Source: Bacteroidales bacterium UBA2295
Lineage (GTDB): Bacteria; Bacteroidota; Bacteroidia; Bacteroidales; Tenuifilaceae
Assembly (NCBI GenBank): GCA_002345825.1
Contig: DDWD01000065.1
Span: forward strand, 1-6,680
Direction: 5' to 3'
Length of the DNA stretch: 6,680 nt
The position numbers and the translations under genes were made by a program. This document shows positions 1-6,304 of this stretch, in pieces. Numbering within the stretch: the stretch's first letter is position 1; each line of letters opens with the position of its first letter. The notes beneath the pieces are model-generated. The model was not told the origin of the DNA and searched no databases. It was given only the letters and a program-made list of their open reading frames with translations.

Positions 1-27
1 CAATATAGATTAATTATGCAAATAGGG

Positions 28-57
28 TTTCTATTAAGTAATGAATTGTTAAATTTG
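28..57 (+). promoter_or_regulatory. Putative promoter for the yjbQ-glycosidase-tatD operon
   Basis: TAAATTTG at 50-57 matches the Bacteroidota -7 consensus TANNTTTG exactly. A weak -33 candidate, TTTC, lies at 28-31 with an 18-nt spacer, slightly short of the usual 19-21. Transcription would start near position 62-65, giving a leader of about 30 nt before the ATG at 93. No Shine-Dalgarno sequence precedes that ATG, which is normal for this phylum. The -7 match is solid, but the -33 half is poor, so the call is moderate. Confidence 0.45.
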
Positions 58-92
58 CTTAGCACAATAAAGTATGATAAAAATATTACCCC

Positions 93-509
93 ATGAAAAG
101 TTATCGTAAAGAGCTTTGGTTCGAGACCAAAACCCGAAGAGAATACATTAACATTACCCGCAATGTTGAAGAGTGCCTATTTGAAAGCGGAATTAAAGAG
201 GGCATGGTGCTAGTAAATGCGATGCACATTACAGCCAGCGTGTTTATTAATGATGATGAGTCGGGTCTGCATCAAGATTTTGAGGTTTGGCTCGAAAAGC
301 TGGCTCCAGAAAAACCGCACTCACAGTATAAGCACAACGGCTATGAGGATAATGCCGACGGTCACCTTAAGCGCTCCATCATGGGACGCGAAGTAGTAGT
401 GGCCGTAAGCGAAGGGCAACTCGACTTTGGTCCTTGGGAACAAATTTTTTATGGAGAATTTGACGGGAAGCGTCGCAAAAGGGTGCTGGTGAAAATTATT
501 GGTGAGTAG
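93..509 (+). CDS. yjbQ: YjbQ/UPF0047 family protein (secondary thiamine-phosphate synthase family)
   Basis: This is a complete 138-residue protein of the YjbQ/UPF0047 family, at the family's usual length. Visible family features are the NAMHITASVFIN segment (residues 42-53, with His45), DDESG (54-58), His60, the DNADGHLKRS stretch (86-95) and the C-terminal signature SEGQLDFGPWEQIFYGEFDG (106-125). E. coli YjbQ can supply weak thiamine-phosphate synthase activity, which is why databases name the family 'secondary thiamine-phosphate synthase'; its main physiological role is not settled. The protein should be a soluble cytoplasmic small beta-fold oligomer. It has no signal peptide. It is first in a probable three-gene operon, with its TAG stop 11 nt before the glycosidase ATG. 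No other thiamine gene is in the window, so the context does not support a thiamine role. Family assignment is firm; function is tentative. Confidence 0.93.
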   Translation: MKSYRKELWFETKTRREYINITRNVEECLFESGIKEGMVLVNAMHITASVFINDDESGLHQDFEVWLEKLAPEKPHSQYKHNGYEDNADGHLKRSIMGREVVVAVSEGQLDFGPWEQIFYGEFDGKRRKRVLVKIIGE

Positions 510-520
510 CATCTACAATA

Positions 521-2563
521 ATGCGTGTAATTATCGCACTCTTTTTGAGTTTCTCTTTGGGAAATCATATGGTAGATACCAAGGTTAAAAACACCACAAT
601 AGATTCAACCATCAATCATACCATTTCAATAGAAAGCAGCAGGATACCTGAGGCTAAAGCCCCAATATTGCAAAACGAACCCGGGTCGAAGTACATCAGC
701 ACTAAAAATGGTTGGTTTACAGATGCCTCTGGTCGTGTAATGATACTGCATGGGATAAATCTTGGAGGTAGTTCTAAAGTCCCCTTCGCACCCGAACAAC
801 CAACCCATATAAAGGATGGTTTCTTTGAAAAGGCTAGAACCGTCTCTTTCGTTAACAGACCGTTTCCTCTTAACAAGGCAAGCACTCATTTCAAGCGACT
901 TTCTCAGTGGGGATTTAAATTCATAAGGCTGATAATAACCTGGGAGGCCATTGAGCATGAAGGTCCGGGCATTTACGATGAGGACTACCTCAATTATATT
1001 GTTGATATTGTTTCACAAGCCGATGAGCATGGAATAAACATCTTTATTGACCCCCACCAAGATGTTTGGAGTAGATTCACCGGTGGCGATGGCGCTCCCC
1101 TGTGGACATTGGAAATTGCAGGTTTTAATCCTCAAAACTTTTCCGAGACGGGAGCGGCAGTAGTACACAATACTGAGGGTGATCCTTTCCCAACTATGAT
1201 TTGGGGAACCAACAACAGCAAGCTGGCCGCATCAACCATGTTTACCCTTTTCTTTGGTGGAAAAACCTTTGCCCCAAACCTGCTAATTGATGGTGTGAAT
1301 ATTCAGGATTACCTCCAGGAGCACTATATAAACGCAATAAAGAAAATTGCCCATAGGTTGACAGGTTATGGAAATGTTATTGGATTCGATACAATGAACG
1401 AACCTTCGGCTGGATATATTGGGCAAACAGACTTGAACAAGCTCAATATCCTACGCAAAGGCCCTATGCCAACGGCATTTGAGGGAATGGTTGCTGGTGG
1501 CGGGAATACTGTAAAAGCCAAGCAATATAAATTCACTTCCATTGGCCCCATTAGATCAGGGAGTGCATTGATTAATGAAGAAGGAATGATTGCCTGGCAG
1601 AGCGAAAAAAATGATATTTGGCGTAACCTCGGAATTTGGGACTACAATTCGCAGCACAAACCCGTACTCCTAAAACCCCAATACTTTGCCGAGGCAAATG
1701 GGAAAGTAGTTGATTTCGAAGAAGATTACTATAAACCATTTATACTCCGTTTTGCCGAAGAGATAAAGAGTATCGATAGCAACTGGCTTATATTTGCTGA
1801 ACCTGCTCTATTCAAAAATCTGCCCAATTTCACAGATGAAGAATCGAAAAATATGGTAAATGCAACACATTGGTACGATGGCTTAACCCTAATGAACAAG
1901 CGTTTTAACCCAATATTTGCTGTGGATGCCGAAAAGAAAAGGCCAGTTTTGGGCAGAAGAGCAATAGCCCGATCATTTACCAAGCAAATAGCCCGAATAA
2001 AAGAGGGAACAAAACAATCGATGGGAAACCAACCAACCCTTATCGGTGAGTTTGGAGTTCCTTTCGATATGAACCAAGGGGAAGCATTTACTACAGGTAA
2101 CTTCGCGGAACAGACAAAAGCCCTCGACAGAACCTTTAAAGCCCTTGAAGCAAACAGGCTAAGCTATACCCTTTGGAATTACACTGCCGACAATACTAAT
2201 GAGCGCGGTGATGGTTGGAATGGAGAAGATCTGTCAATTTTCAGCCCATCGCAACAGCAAAACCCCAACGATATTAATTCTGGTGGAAGAGCGTTAGATG
2301 CTGCCATTAGGCCCTATCCCTACAAAATTGCAGGTACCCCAATAAAATACTCCTATAATTATAAAAATAAGGCATTTAAAATTATTTACAAGCCCGATCC
2401 AGTACAAAAACTTCCAACAGAAATTTTTCTACCCATCTTGCATTACGGAAAGGGATTCGAGGTAATTTATTCCGGGGGTGAGCTAAAGTTTGACAGCCAC
2501 AAAGGCATCTTGCTGCATTACCCTAAAGATTTGGACAATCAGTTTATAACCATTCAGCTATAA
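521..2563 (+). CDS. Exported GH5_12-like glycosidase (glucosylceramidase/steryl-glucosidase type)
   Basis: This 680-residue protein is a clan GH-A glycoside hydrolase. The N-terminus has a hydrophobic stretch (about residues 3-14) after Arg2, a likely Sec signal, with no lipobox cysteine and no clear AXA cleavage site. A polar Ser/Thr/Ile-rich linker follows to about residue 55. The barrel starts at NGWFTDASGR (63-72) and LHGIN (76-80). Key residues are Arg136 and Trp141-Glu142, DPHQDVWSRFTGGDGAP (177-193), the acid/base Glu294 in MNEPS, His450/Tyr452, and the nucleophile Glu510 in IGEFG. The segments at 226-268 (MIWGTNN, FTLFFGG, DGVNIQDYLQEHY) and WNYTADNTNERGDGWNGEDLS (552-572) look like fungal EGCrP/Sgl1 enzymes of GH5_12, as recalled rather than aligned. 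A C-terminal beta domain spans about 597-680. The likely reaction is release of glucose from a glycolipid such as glucosylceramide or steryl glucoside. GH5 fold is near certain; subfamily is likely; substrate is inferred. Confidence 0.85.
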   Translation: MRVIIALFLSFSLGNHMVDTKVKNTTIDSTINHTISIESSRIPEAKAPILQNEPGSKYISTKNGWFTDASGRVMILHGINLGGSSKVPFAPEQPTHIKDGFFEKARTVSFVNRPFPLNKASTHFKRLSQWGFKFIRLIITWEAIEHEGPGIYDEDYLNYIVDIVSQADEHGINIFIDPHQDVWSRFTGGDGAPLWTLEIAGFNPQNFSETGAAVVHNTEGDPFPTMIWGTNNSKLAASTMFTLFFGGKTFAPNLLIDGVNIQDYLQEHYINAIKKIAHRLTGYGNVIGFDTMNEPSAGYIGQTDLNKLNILRKGPMPTAFEGMVAGGGNTVKAKQYKFTSIGPIRSGSALINEEGMIAWQSEKNDIWRNLGIWDYNSQHKPVLLKPQYFAEANGKVVDFEEDYYKPFILRFAEEIKSIDSNWLIFAEPALFKNLPNFTDEESKNMVNATHWYDGLTLMNKRFNPIFAVDAEKKRPVLGRRAIARSFTKQIARIKEGTKQSMGNQPTLIGEFGVPFDMNQGEAFTTGNFAEQTKALDRTFKALEANRLSYTLWNYTADNTNERGDGWNGEDLSIFSPSQQQNPNDINSGGRALDAAIRPYPYKIAGTPIKYSYNYKNKAFKIIYKPDPVQKLPTEIFLPILHYGKGFEVIYSGGELKFDSHKGILLHYPKDLDNQFITIQL

Positions 2564-2566
2564 AAT

Positions 2567-3235
2567 ATGGAGAGTTCATTTCCATATATCGATTTCCATA
2601 CTCATAAACTTTCATCCAACGAGGAGCGGATTACTGCAGTAACCAGTATTGACCCAAGCGAGTTAGAACCTCCCCCCAACAACCTGTACACCATTGGTGT
2701 GCACCCCTGGAATGCAAATACAAATAGTATTAACCTACACCTAAACAATATTAAAACTTACGCAAACAGCCCATCAATGGTAGGAATTGGCGAGGTTGGT
2801 TTAGATAAAATGAAAGGTCCGAGGCTCGATATACAGCAAAAAATACTTGAAAAACAAATCGAAATTGCCTCCGAAATTGATAAACCCGTCACTATTCACT
2901 GTGTAAAGGCCTGGGATGAGCTGCTAGCCCTTAAGGCAAGGTTCGGAGGTAAAACATCTTGGGCAATTCACGGATTTAACGGGTCGCAGGAGTTAGCCAA
3001 ACAGCTACTGGATAAAGGTTTTTTCCTTTCCATAGGAGCCGCAATGCTGAACGAGAAATCAAAGTTACAGGAGTCGATAACACAAATCCCTGTGAATAGA
3101 TTATTTTTTGAAACTGATACCACTGATGTAGATATTGCACAAATTTATGCTGTAGTAGCTGTAAAATTAGACCTTAGTATTAATGATCTTCGAAAAAGCA
3201 TTGCCGAAAACTTCAGCTACTTTTTTCGCCGTTAA
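2567..3235 (+). CDS. TatD family metal-dependent hydrolase
   Basis: This 222-residue amidohydrolase-superfamily protein is of the TatD type, whose members are divalent-metal-dependent DNases or phosphoesterases in the cytoplasm. The metal site is intact: YIDFHTH (residues 7-13; Asp9, His11, His13), GVHPW (44-48), GIGEVGLD (73-80, ligand Glu76), TIHCVKAWDELL (109-120, His111), WAIHGFNGS (132-140, His135) and LFFETDTTD (179-187, Asp184). It is shorter than the roughly 260 residues of E. coli TatD, and I judge it a naturally compact form rather than a truncation, because both ends of the motif set are present. The ATG lies 3 nt after the glycosidase stop, indicating co-transcription and probably translational coupling. 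The C-terminus overlaps the convergent PLP-enzyme gene by 23 nt. Nothing visible links its activity to the glycosidase. Confidence 0.9.
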   Translation: MESSFPYIDFHTHKLSSNEERITAVTSIDPSELEPPPNNLYTIGVHPWNANTNSINLHLNNIKTYANSPSMVGIGEVGLDKMKGPRLDIQQKILEKQIEIASEIDKPVTIHCVKAWDELLALKARFGGKTSWAIHGFNGSQELAKQLLDKGFFLSIGAAMLNEKSKLQESITQIPVNRLFFETDTTDVDIAQIYAVVAVKLDLSINDLRKSIAENFSYFFRR

Positions 3236-4310
3236 CCATTGTGGAGAGGGAGCCCTTACCATTGACCCAAAACGCACCCATATTATCGACGGTAAGGCAC
3301 GAATGCGCAGGTAATACAATCAAAAAGTCGTCTTCGCTTATGAGTTGCAACAAATCCTGGCTAGTTGCTCTTACCATACCATGCTCCTGCGAAATGGACT
3401 CGAGCGTGAGACCATCTATGGGTTGACCCCATGAACCATCGCTGTTCAATTTACATATTGCCCCAAACGATTTGTTCCCGTTAGCATCGATAAAAAAATC
3501 CTTGGAAAGATGCACTGCACCTCCCCATATAGCAACTAAATTTCGCTCGGGATAACAAGCCACTACAGGGCAAGCCAATCCAACGGCAATCTGCTCAGTG
3601 CTGCAAATCCCGTTCGAGGCTTGCTGCATATCAAAAAATACATTATTACCCGGACGTAACTCATCAATACCCAAGAATTGCTCACAAATAGTACTGGTTG
3701 GCGTATCGCCATAGGAGATTATGGCATTGCTATACCTTTCCTTTAGGGGAAGCAATCGGCTTATGGTTTGGTTGTTAAGCTCCATTAAATCTCTTGCGCT
3801 TACACCGTACGAATGGCCAGCATGGGTCAGAAAGCCAGTAAACTCAGTTTGCTCTGATTGATCGAGTAGTTTTATTATGCTATCAATACTTTCAAGATCA
3901 TAAGGCTGTAGGCCAGTACGACCTTGTCCTGCATCGATCTCAATTAGCACATTCACTTTCCGAATAATTGCACTAACTATATCTTCAGCATTTTTTAACG
4001 ATGAAGCCACAAGGTTCAGGTGAATACTGCCTGCCATCCCGTTGAGGGTATCGGCCTGTTGCTTAACAAAAGGAAAAGCGATGGTTATATCGTCCCACCC
4101 ATCGGCAGCAAAGTACTGCGCCATGGGCACCGACGAAACGGCAATTTTGGTAACCCCATAATCTTTGAACCACTGCCCTACTTCACGGCTCTGGTGTGTT
4201 TTAAAATGTGGACGATAATCAATACCAAACCGCTTGGCCTTATTGGCCATAAATTCAATATTTTCTCGACATTTAGCCTCATCAAGTATTAGCGTTGGCT
4301 TTGTGAACAT
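3213..4310 (-). CDS. PLP-dependent D-threonine aldolase/D-serine dehydratase-like enzyme
   Basis: This 365-residue protein has the fold-type III layout: an alanine-racemase-like PLP barrel followed by a D-serine dehydratase-like C-terminal domain. The PLP lysine is Lys37 in RPHFKTHQS (33-41). Other conserved segments are IEIDAGQGRTGL (123-134), LTHAGHSYG (161-169), GDTPTS (201-206), ELRPGNNVFFDM (217-228), SQEHG (307-311) and LPAHSCLT (333-340). His336 and Cys338 correspond to the metal-binding His-X-Cys pair known in eukaryotic-type D-serine dehydratase and D-threonine aldolase. The enzyme should cleave or dehydrate a D-beta-hydroxy-amino acid in the cytoplasm; the sequence does not decide between aldolase and dehydratase. 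The ATG is preceded by an octamer array rather than a Shine-Dalgarno sequence. The stop lies inside the 3' end of the convergent tatD. Family is firm; substrate is open. Confidence 0.9.
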   Translation of the reverse strand: MFTKPTLILDEAKCRENIEFMANKAKRFGIDYRPHFKTHQSREVGQWFKDYGVTKIAVSSVPMAQYFAADGWDDITIAFPFVKQQADTLNGMAGSIHLNLVASSLKNAEDIVSAIIRKVNVLIEIDAGQGRTGLQPYDLESIDSIIKLLDQSEQTEFTGFLTHAGHSYGVSARDLMELNNQTISRLLPLKERYSNAIISYGDTPTSTICEQFLGIDELRPGNNVFFDMQQASNGICSTEQIAVGLACPVVACYPERNLVAIWGGAVHLSKDFFIDANGNKSFGAICKLNSDGSWGQPIDGLTLESISQEHGMVRATSQDLLQLISEDDFLIVLPAHSCLTVDNMGAFWVNGKGSLSTMVNGEKSS

Positions 4311-4314
4311 AACA

Positions 4315-4390
4315 GATTGGATGATTGGATGATTGGATGACCTGCCTGACTGACGTCATAGGCAGGCAGGTTGGATGATTGGATGATTAG
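4315..4390. repeat. GATTGGAT octamer array split by a 30-bp hairpin
   Basis: Perfect GATTGGAT copies occupy 4315-4322, 4323-4330 and 4331-4338. A fourth starts as GA at 4339-4340, is interrupted at 4341-4370, and resumes as TTGGAT at 4371-4376. A fifth is at 4377-4384, and a degenerate partial unit, GATTAG, is at 4385-4390. Removing the 30-bp interruption leaves five exact tandem units, so the interruption keeps the 8-bp phase. The array ends 4 nt from the start codon of the minus-strand PLP-enzyme gene. Its origin and function are unknown to me. Confidence 0.9.
4341..4370. repeat. 30-bp GC-rich inverted repeat inside the octamer array
   Basis: The left arm CCTGCCTGAC (4341-4350) can pair with GTCA (4355-4358) and GGCAGG (4361-4366), leaving a 4-nt TGAC loop and a 2-nt TA bulge. 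Alternatively, CCTGCCTG (4341-4348) pairs without a break with CAGGCAGG (4363-4370). Either fold gives a stable hairpin in DNA or RNA. It is far richer in GC than its surroundings. No T-run follows on either side, so it does not look like an intrinsic terminator. It may be a small mobile or interspersed palindromic element. Confidence 0.8.
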
Positions 4391-4401
4391 CAATATCTTA
4401 G

Positions 4402-4432
4402 CGAAGTTAAATAATTCACACCAACAATCAAA
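4402..4432 (-). promoter_or_regulatory. Putative promoter for the PLP-enzyme gene
   Basis: Read on the minus strand, TTTG (4432-4429) is followed after exactly 19 nt by TAACTTCG (4409-4402). This differs from the Bacteroidota form TTTG-N19-21-TANNTTTG at one base. The -33 half overlaps the stop codon of the upstream PhnP-like gene. Transcription would begin near 4395, which would put the entire octamer/hairpin region in an 80-90-nt 5' leader. The prediction rests on sequence match and position only. Confidence 0.5.
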
Positions 4433-5189
4433 GTTCAAGGTTTAAACCATCGTACGCCAAAAATATGTTAGCAGGAAGTTCATTCTGTACCTCTTGATAA
4501 AAACCCATTTGATGCCCCATATGGGTTATGTATGCCTCTCGGGGTTTAACTTTATCTATCACCTCAATGGCCTCCTGTAGATTGAAGTGAGAAATGTGTT
4601 TCTCCTTACGCAGCGCATTTATCACTAGCACCTCAGTGCCAAGTAACTTTTGCATCTCACTTTCGGGGATTGAATTAGCATCAGTTATGTATGACAAATC
4701 GCCAACCCTAAATCCGTACACTGGCATTTTGTAGTGATACGCCCTAATGGGAATAACCTCAACACCCTCAATACTAAATGGCTGTCCGTTCATGGTATGT
4801 AGGTTCATTTTGGGTGAACCGGGGTATTTATAATCGGCGAAAACATATGAGAACTCGTTCTGAACGGCCTCCAAAACCCTCTCCTCTCCCCATATATCCA
4901 TTGGTTTTTTCTGTAGAAAATTGAATGCTCTAACATCATCTAAACCCGCTATGTGATCGCGATGTTCATGGGTTAGCAAAATAGCATCGAGTTTTTTAAC
5001 GTTTGCGCTAAGCATCTGTTGGCGGAAATCGGGCCCAGCATCAATAGCAATGGTTGTGCCGTTAAACTCAATAAGAGCGGCTGTTCTCAATCGCTTATCA
5101 TGGCTATCTTGAGATGAGCATACAGGGCAAGAACATCCAATAATTGGAACTCCTTGCGATGTACCAGTGCCTAGAAAAGTGAATTTCAC
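4428..5189 (-). CDS. PhnP-like MBL-fold phosphodiesterase
   Basis: This 253-residue metallo-beta-lactamase-fold hydrolase most resembles PhnP, the phosphoribosyl cyclic phosphodiesterase of the C-P lyase pathway. The active site is complete: THEHRDH (73-79; His74, His76, Asp78, His79), His152, Asp170 in YITDAN, and His223 in ITHMGHQ. The extra structural zinc site of PhnP is also retained, with Cys19, Cys21 and Cys24 in GCSCPVC and His226. The start is GTG (5189-5187), chosen because MKFTFLGTGTSQG is the typical family N-terminus and no ATG fits better. It shares one base with the TAG stop of the transporter (TAGTG), indicating coupled translation. No phn genes are nearby, so the physiological substrate may be a different cyclic phosphate. 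Fold and family are firm; the specific reaction is inferred. Confidence 0.9.
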   Translation of the reverse strand: MKFTFLGTGTSQGVPIIGCSCPVCSSQDSHDKRLRTAALIEFNGTTIAIDAGPDFRQQMLSANVKKLDAILLTHEHRDHIAGLDDVRAFNFLQKKPMDIWGEERVLEAVQNEFSYVFADYKYPGSPKMNLHTMNGQPFSIEGVEVIPIRAYHYKMPVYGFRVGDLSYITDANSIPESEMQKLLGTEVLVINALRKEKHISHFNLQEAIEVIDKVKPREAYITHMGHQMGFYQEVQNELPANIFLAYDGLNLEL

Positions 5190-6109
5190 TATGATTTAAT
5201 ATTTTTTTTACTAGCCCTCAAAGATAGATAAATAAGATATATCAGCACTACTACGGCCAATACAGCTGATGGAATTGCGGCTTCCTGACCAAATAAAGTA
5301 AGGGCAGTAAATACCGAGAACCCCGAACTTTTAATGGTTGAAAGCATATTCTGAGTAACAATCAGGTCGGCAGGGAGTTTTAGTTTTTTGGCAATCATCT
5401 CGTAAACAGCACCAAGACCGAAGGTTGCCAGAGCAATTGTAACAATTACGAGTAGCAACACCCTAAGATCGGAAAAGAAAACCTGTCGGTTCATCCCCAC
5501 GGCCACAAAAATAAGCAGAGCAAACCCCCAATCAACCACCTTACCCCTTATTATCTGTACAAATTTAAAAATTGGTTTTGCCCTTAATACCTGAGCTATG
5601 GCCAATGGAATAACCACTAGCTGCACCATGGTAATAAATAGGTCGTAAGGTTGAATTCCCTCACCTTTAGCAAAGGTATTTACCAAAAGCGGAGCCACGA
5701 ATATGGATGCCACAAACGCACCAGTAAGCGCAATTATGGCGTACTCCACCCTACCCTTAAGGAAATATGAGAATGGTATGATGGCTACCCCTGGAGGAGC
5801 CGCCACAATCACAACAAATCCATAAAAAAGTTCCTTTGTAGGCATAAGTAACCAAGCCAATGGCAATAGCACCGCACCAAAAACTAAGTAGTTAAGCACT
5901 GCTCCCATGACAAACGGTTTTGCTACTGTTTTAAAACTCTTTATCAAGAAAAGGTTAAGGCCAGTCATGGCAAAAGTCATCGTTATGGCAAGTATGTACA
6001 CGTTGTAATCTTTAATGTACTTAGCGTAATCGCCCAACACCAGCCCCATTACAACAGCAAAAACAAGAATTGAGTTGCGGTTAAGAAATATGGTTTTAAA
6101 AAATTTCAT
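5189..6109 (-). CDS. BASS/SBF-type membrane transporter (bile acid:sodium symporter-like)
   Basis: This 306-residue integral inner-membrane protein has about ten hydrophobic segments, roughly at 12-26, 35-56, 64-88, 93-115, 123-146, 154-174, 190-206, 214-240, 255-274 and 278-297. Length, segment number, the AAPPGVAI turn (103-110) and the TIKSSGFSVFTAL helix (258-270) fit the BASS/SBF branch of the BART superfamily, which carries organic anions, often with sodium. The substrate cannot be read from the sequence; bile acid is only the family name. The ATG is followed by a short positively charged end (Lys2, Lys5). It is the first gene of a two-gene unit with the PhnP-like enzyme. An A8 run in the coding strand (5202-5209) near the 3' end is a possible slippage site. 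A divergent relative such as an auxin-efflux-type carrier is the alternative. Confidence 0.72.
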   Translation of the reverse strand: MKFFKTIFLNRNSILVFAVVMGLVLGDYAKYIKDYNVYILAITMTFAMTGLNLFLIKSFKTVAKPFVMGAVLNYLVFGAVLLPLAWLLMPTKELFYGFVVIVAAPPGVAIIPFSYFLKGRVEYAIIALTGAFVASIFVAPLLVNTFAKGEGIQPYDLFITMVQLVVIPLAIAQVLRAKPIFKFVQIIRGKVVDWGFALLIFVAVGMNRQVFFSDLRVLLLVIVTIALATFGLGAVYEMIAKKLKLPADLIVTQNMLSTIKSSGFSVFTALTLFGQEAAIPSAVLAVVVLIYLIYLSLRASKKNIKS

Positions 6110-6304
6110 AAATCAGCGGATTAGCATACAAATATATAAAATGGTTCAACATGTACCGTAAACATAACGCAACGGCTCTGTAAATGTTTACAAAGAAATT
6201 TTATCAAAATTGATACATAGTAATTGCTAAAAAAATGGTTTTTTAAAGAAAATGGTTTAGTTTTATATTCTTTTTATCATGATATTCATCTTATTATATT
6301 CTGT
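6110..6304. promoter_or_regulatory. Divergent AT-rich regulatory gap with repeated words and a palindrome
   Basis: This gap separates the leftward transporter operon from the rightward sensor gene. AAAATGGTT occurs three times in the same orientation, at 6138-6146, 6232-6240 and 6249-6257; the last two start 17 bp apart and share a tenth base, T. A perfect 10-bp palindrome, TATCATGATA, lies at 6275-6284, some 20 nt before the sensor ATG. TAGTTTTA at 6258-6265 is one base from the -7 consensus but has no good -33 partner. No hairpin with a T-run and no RNA gene are visible. Any operator role for these words is a guess in AT-rich DNA. Confidence 0.35.
6129..6162 (-). promoter_or_regulatory. Putative promoter for the transporter-phnP-like operon
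   Basis: On the minus strand TATATTTG (6136-6129) matches the -7 consensus TANNTTTG perfectly. The best -33 candidate is TTTA (6162-6159) with a 22-nt spacer, which is weak. Transcription would start near 6122-6125, leaving a leader of only about 15 nt before the ATG at 6109. That is short but workable for leaders without a Shine-Dalgarno sequence. Confidence 0.4.

Noticed and set aside
616..958. Open frames on the minus strand inside the glycosidase gene
   Set aside because: They are antisense shadows of a strongly conserved coding region and show no recognisable family.
2567..3235. tatD as a truncated pseudogene because of its short length
   Set aside because: All metal-binding motifs from N-terminal HTH to C-terminal ETD are present in order and the frame is intact.
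4020..4292. 90-codon plus-strand frame inside the PLP-enzyme gene
   Set aside because: It overlaps the conserved PLP-lysine region in antisense and encodes no recognisable protein.
4351..4358. TGACGTCA palindrome as a CRE-type binding site
   Set aside because: CRE/bZIP control is eukaryotic. Here the word forms part of the hairpin loop and arm and is explained by the inverted repeat.
4341..4370. Intrinsic terminator for the PhnP-like gene
   Set aside because: The stem is strong, but no T-run follows it on the minus strand; the octamer array follows instead.
4315..4390. CRISPR-like array
   Set aside because: Units are 8 bp and directly abutting, with no unique spacers; only one interruption exists and no cas gene is present.
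6258..6265. TAGTTTTA as the -7 promoter element of the sensor gene
   Set aside because: It is one base off consensus, but no TTTG or TTG sits 19-21 nt upstream, so it is not called as a promoter.
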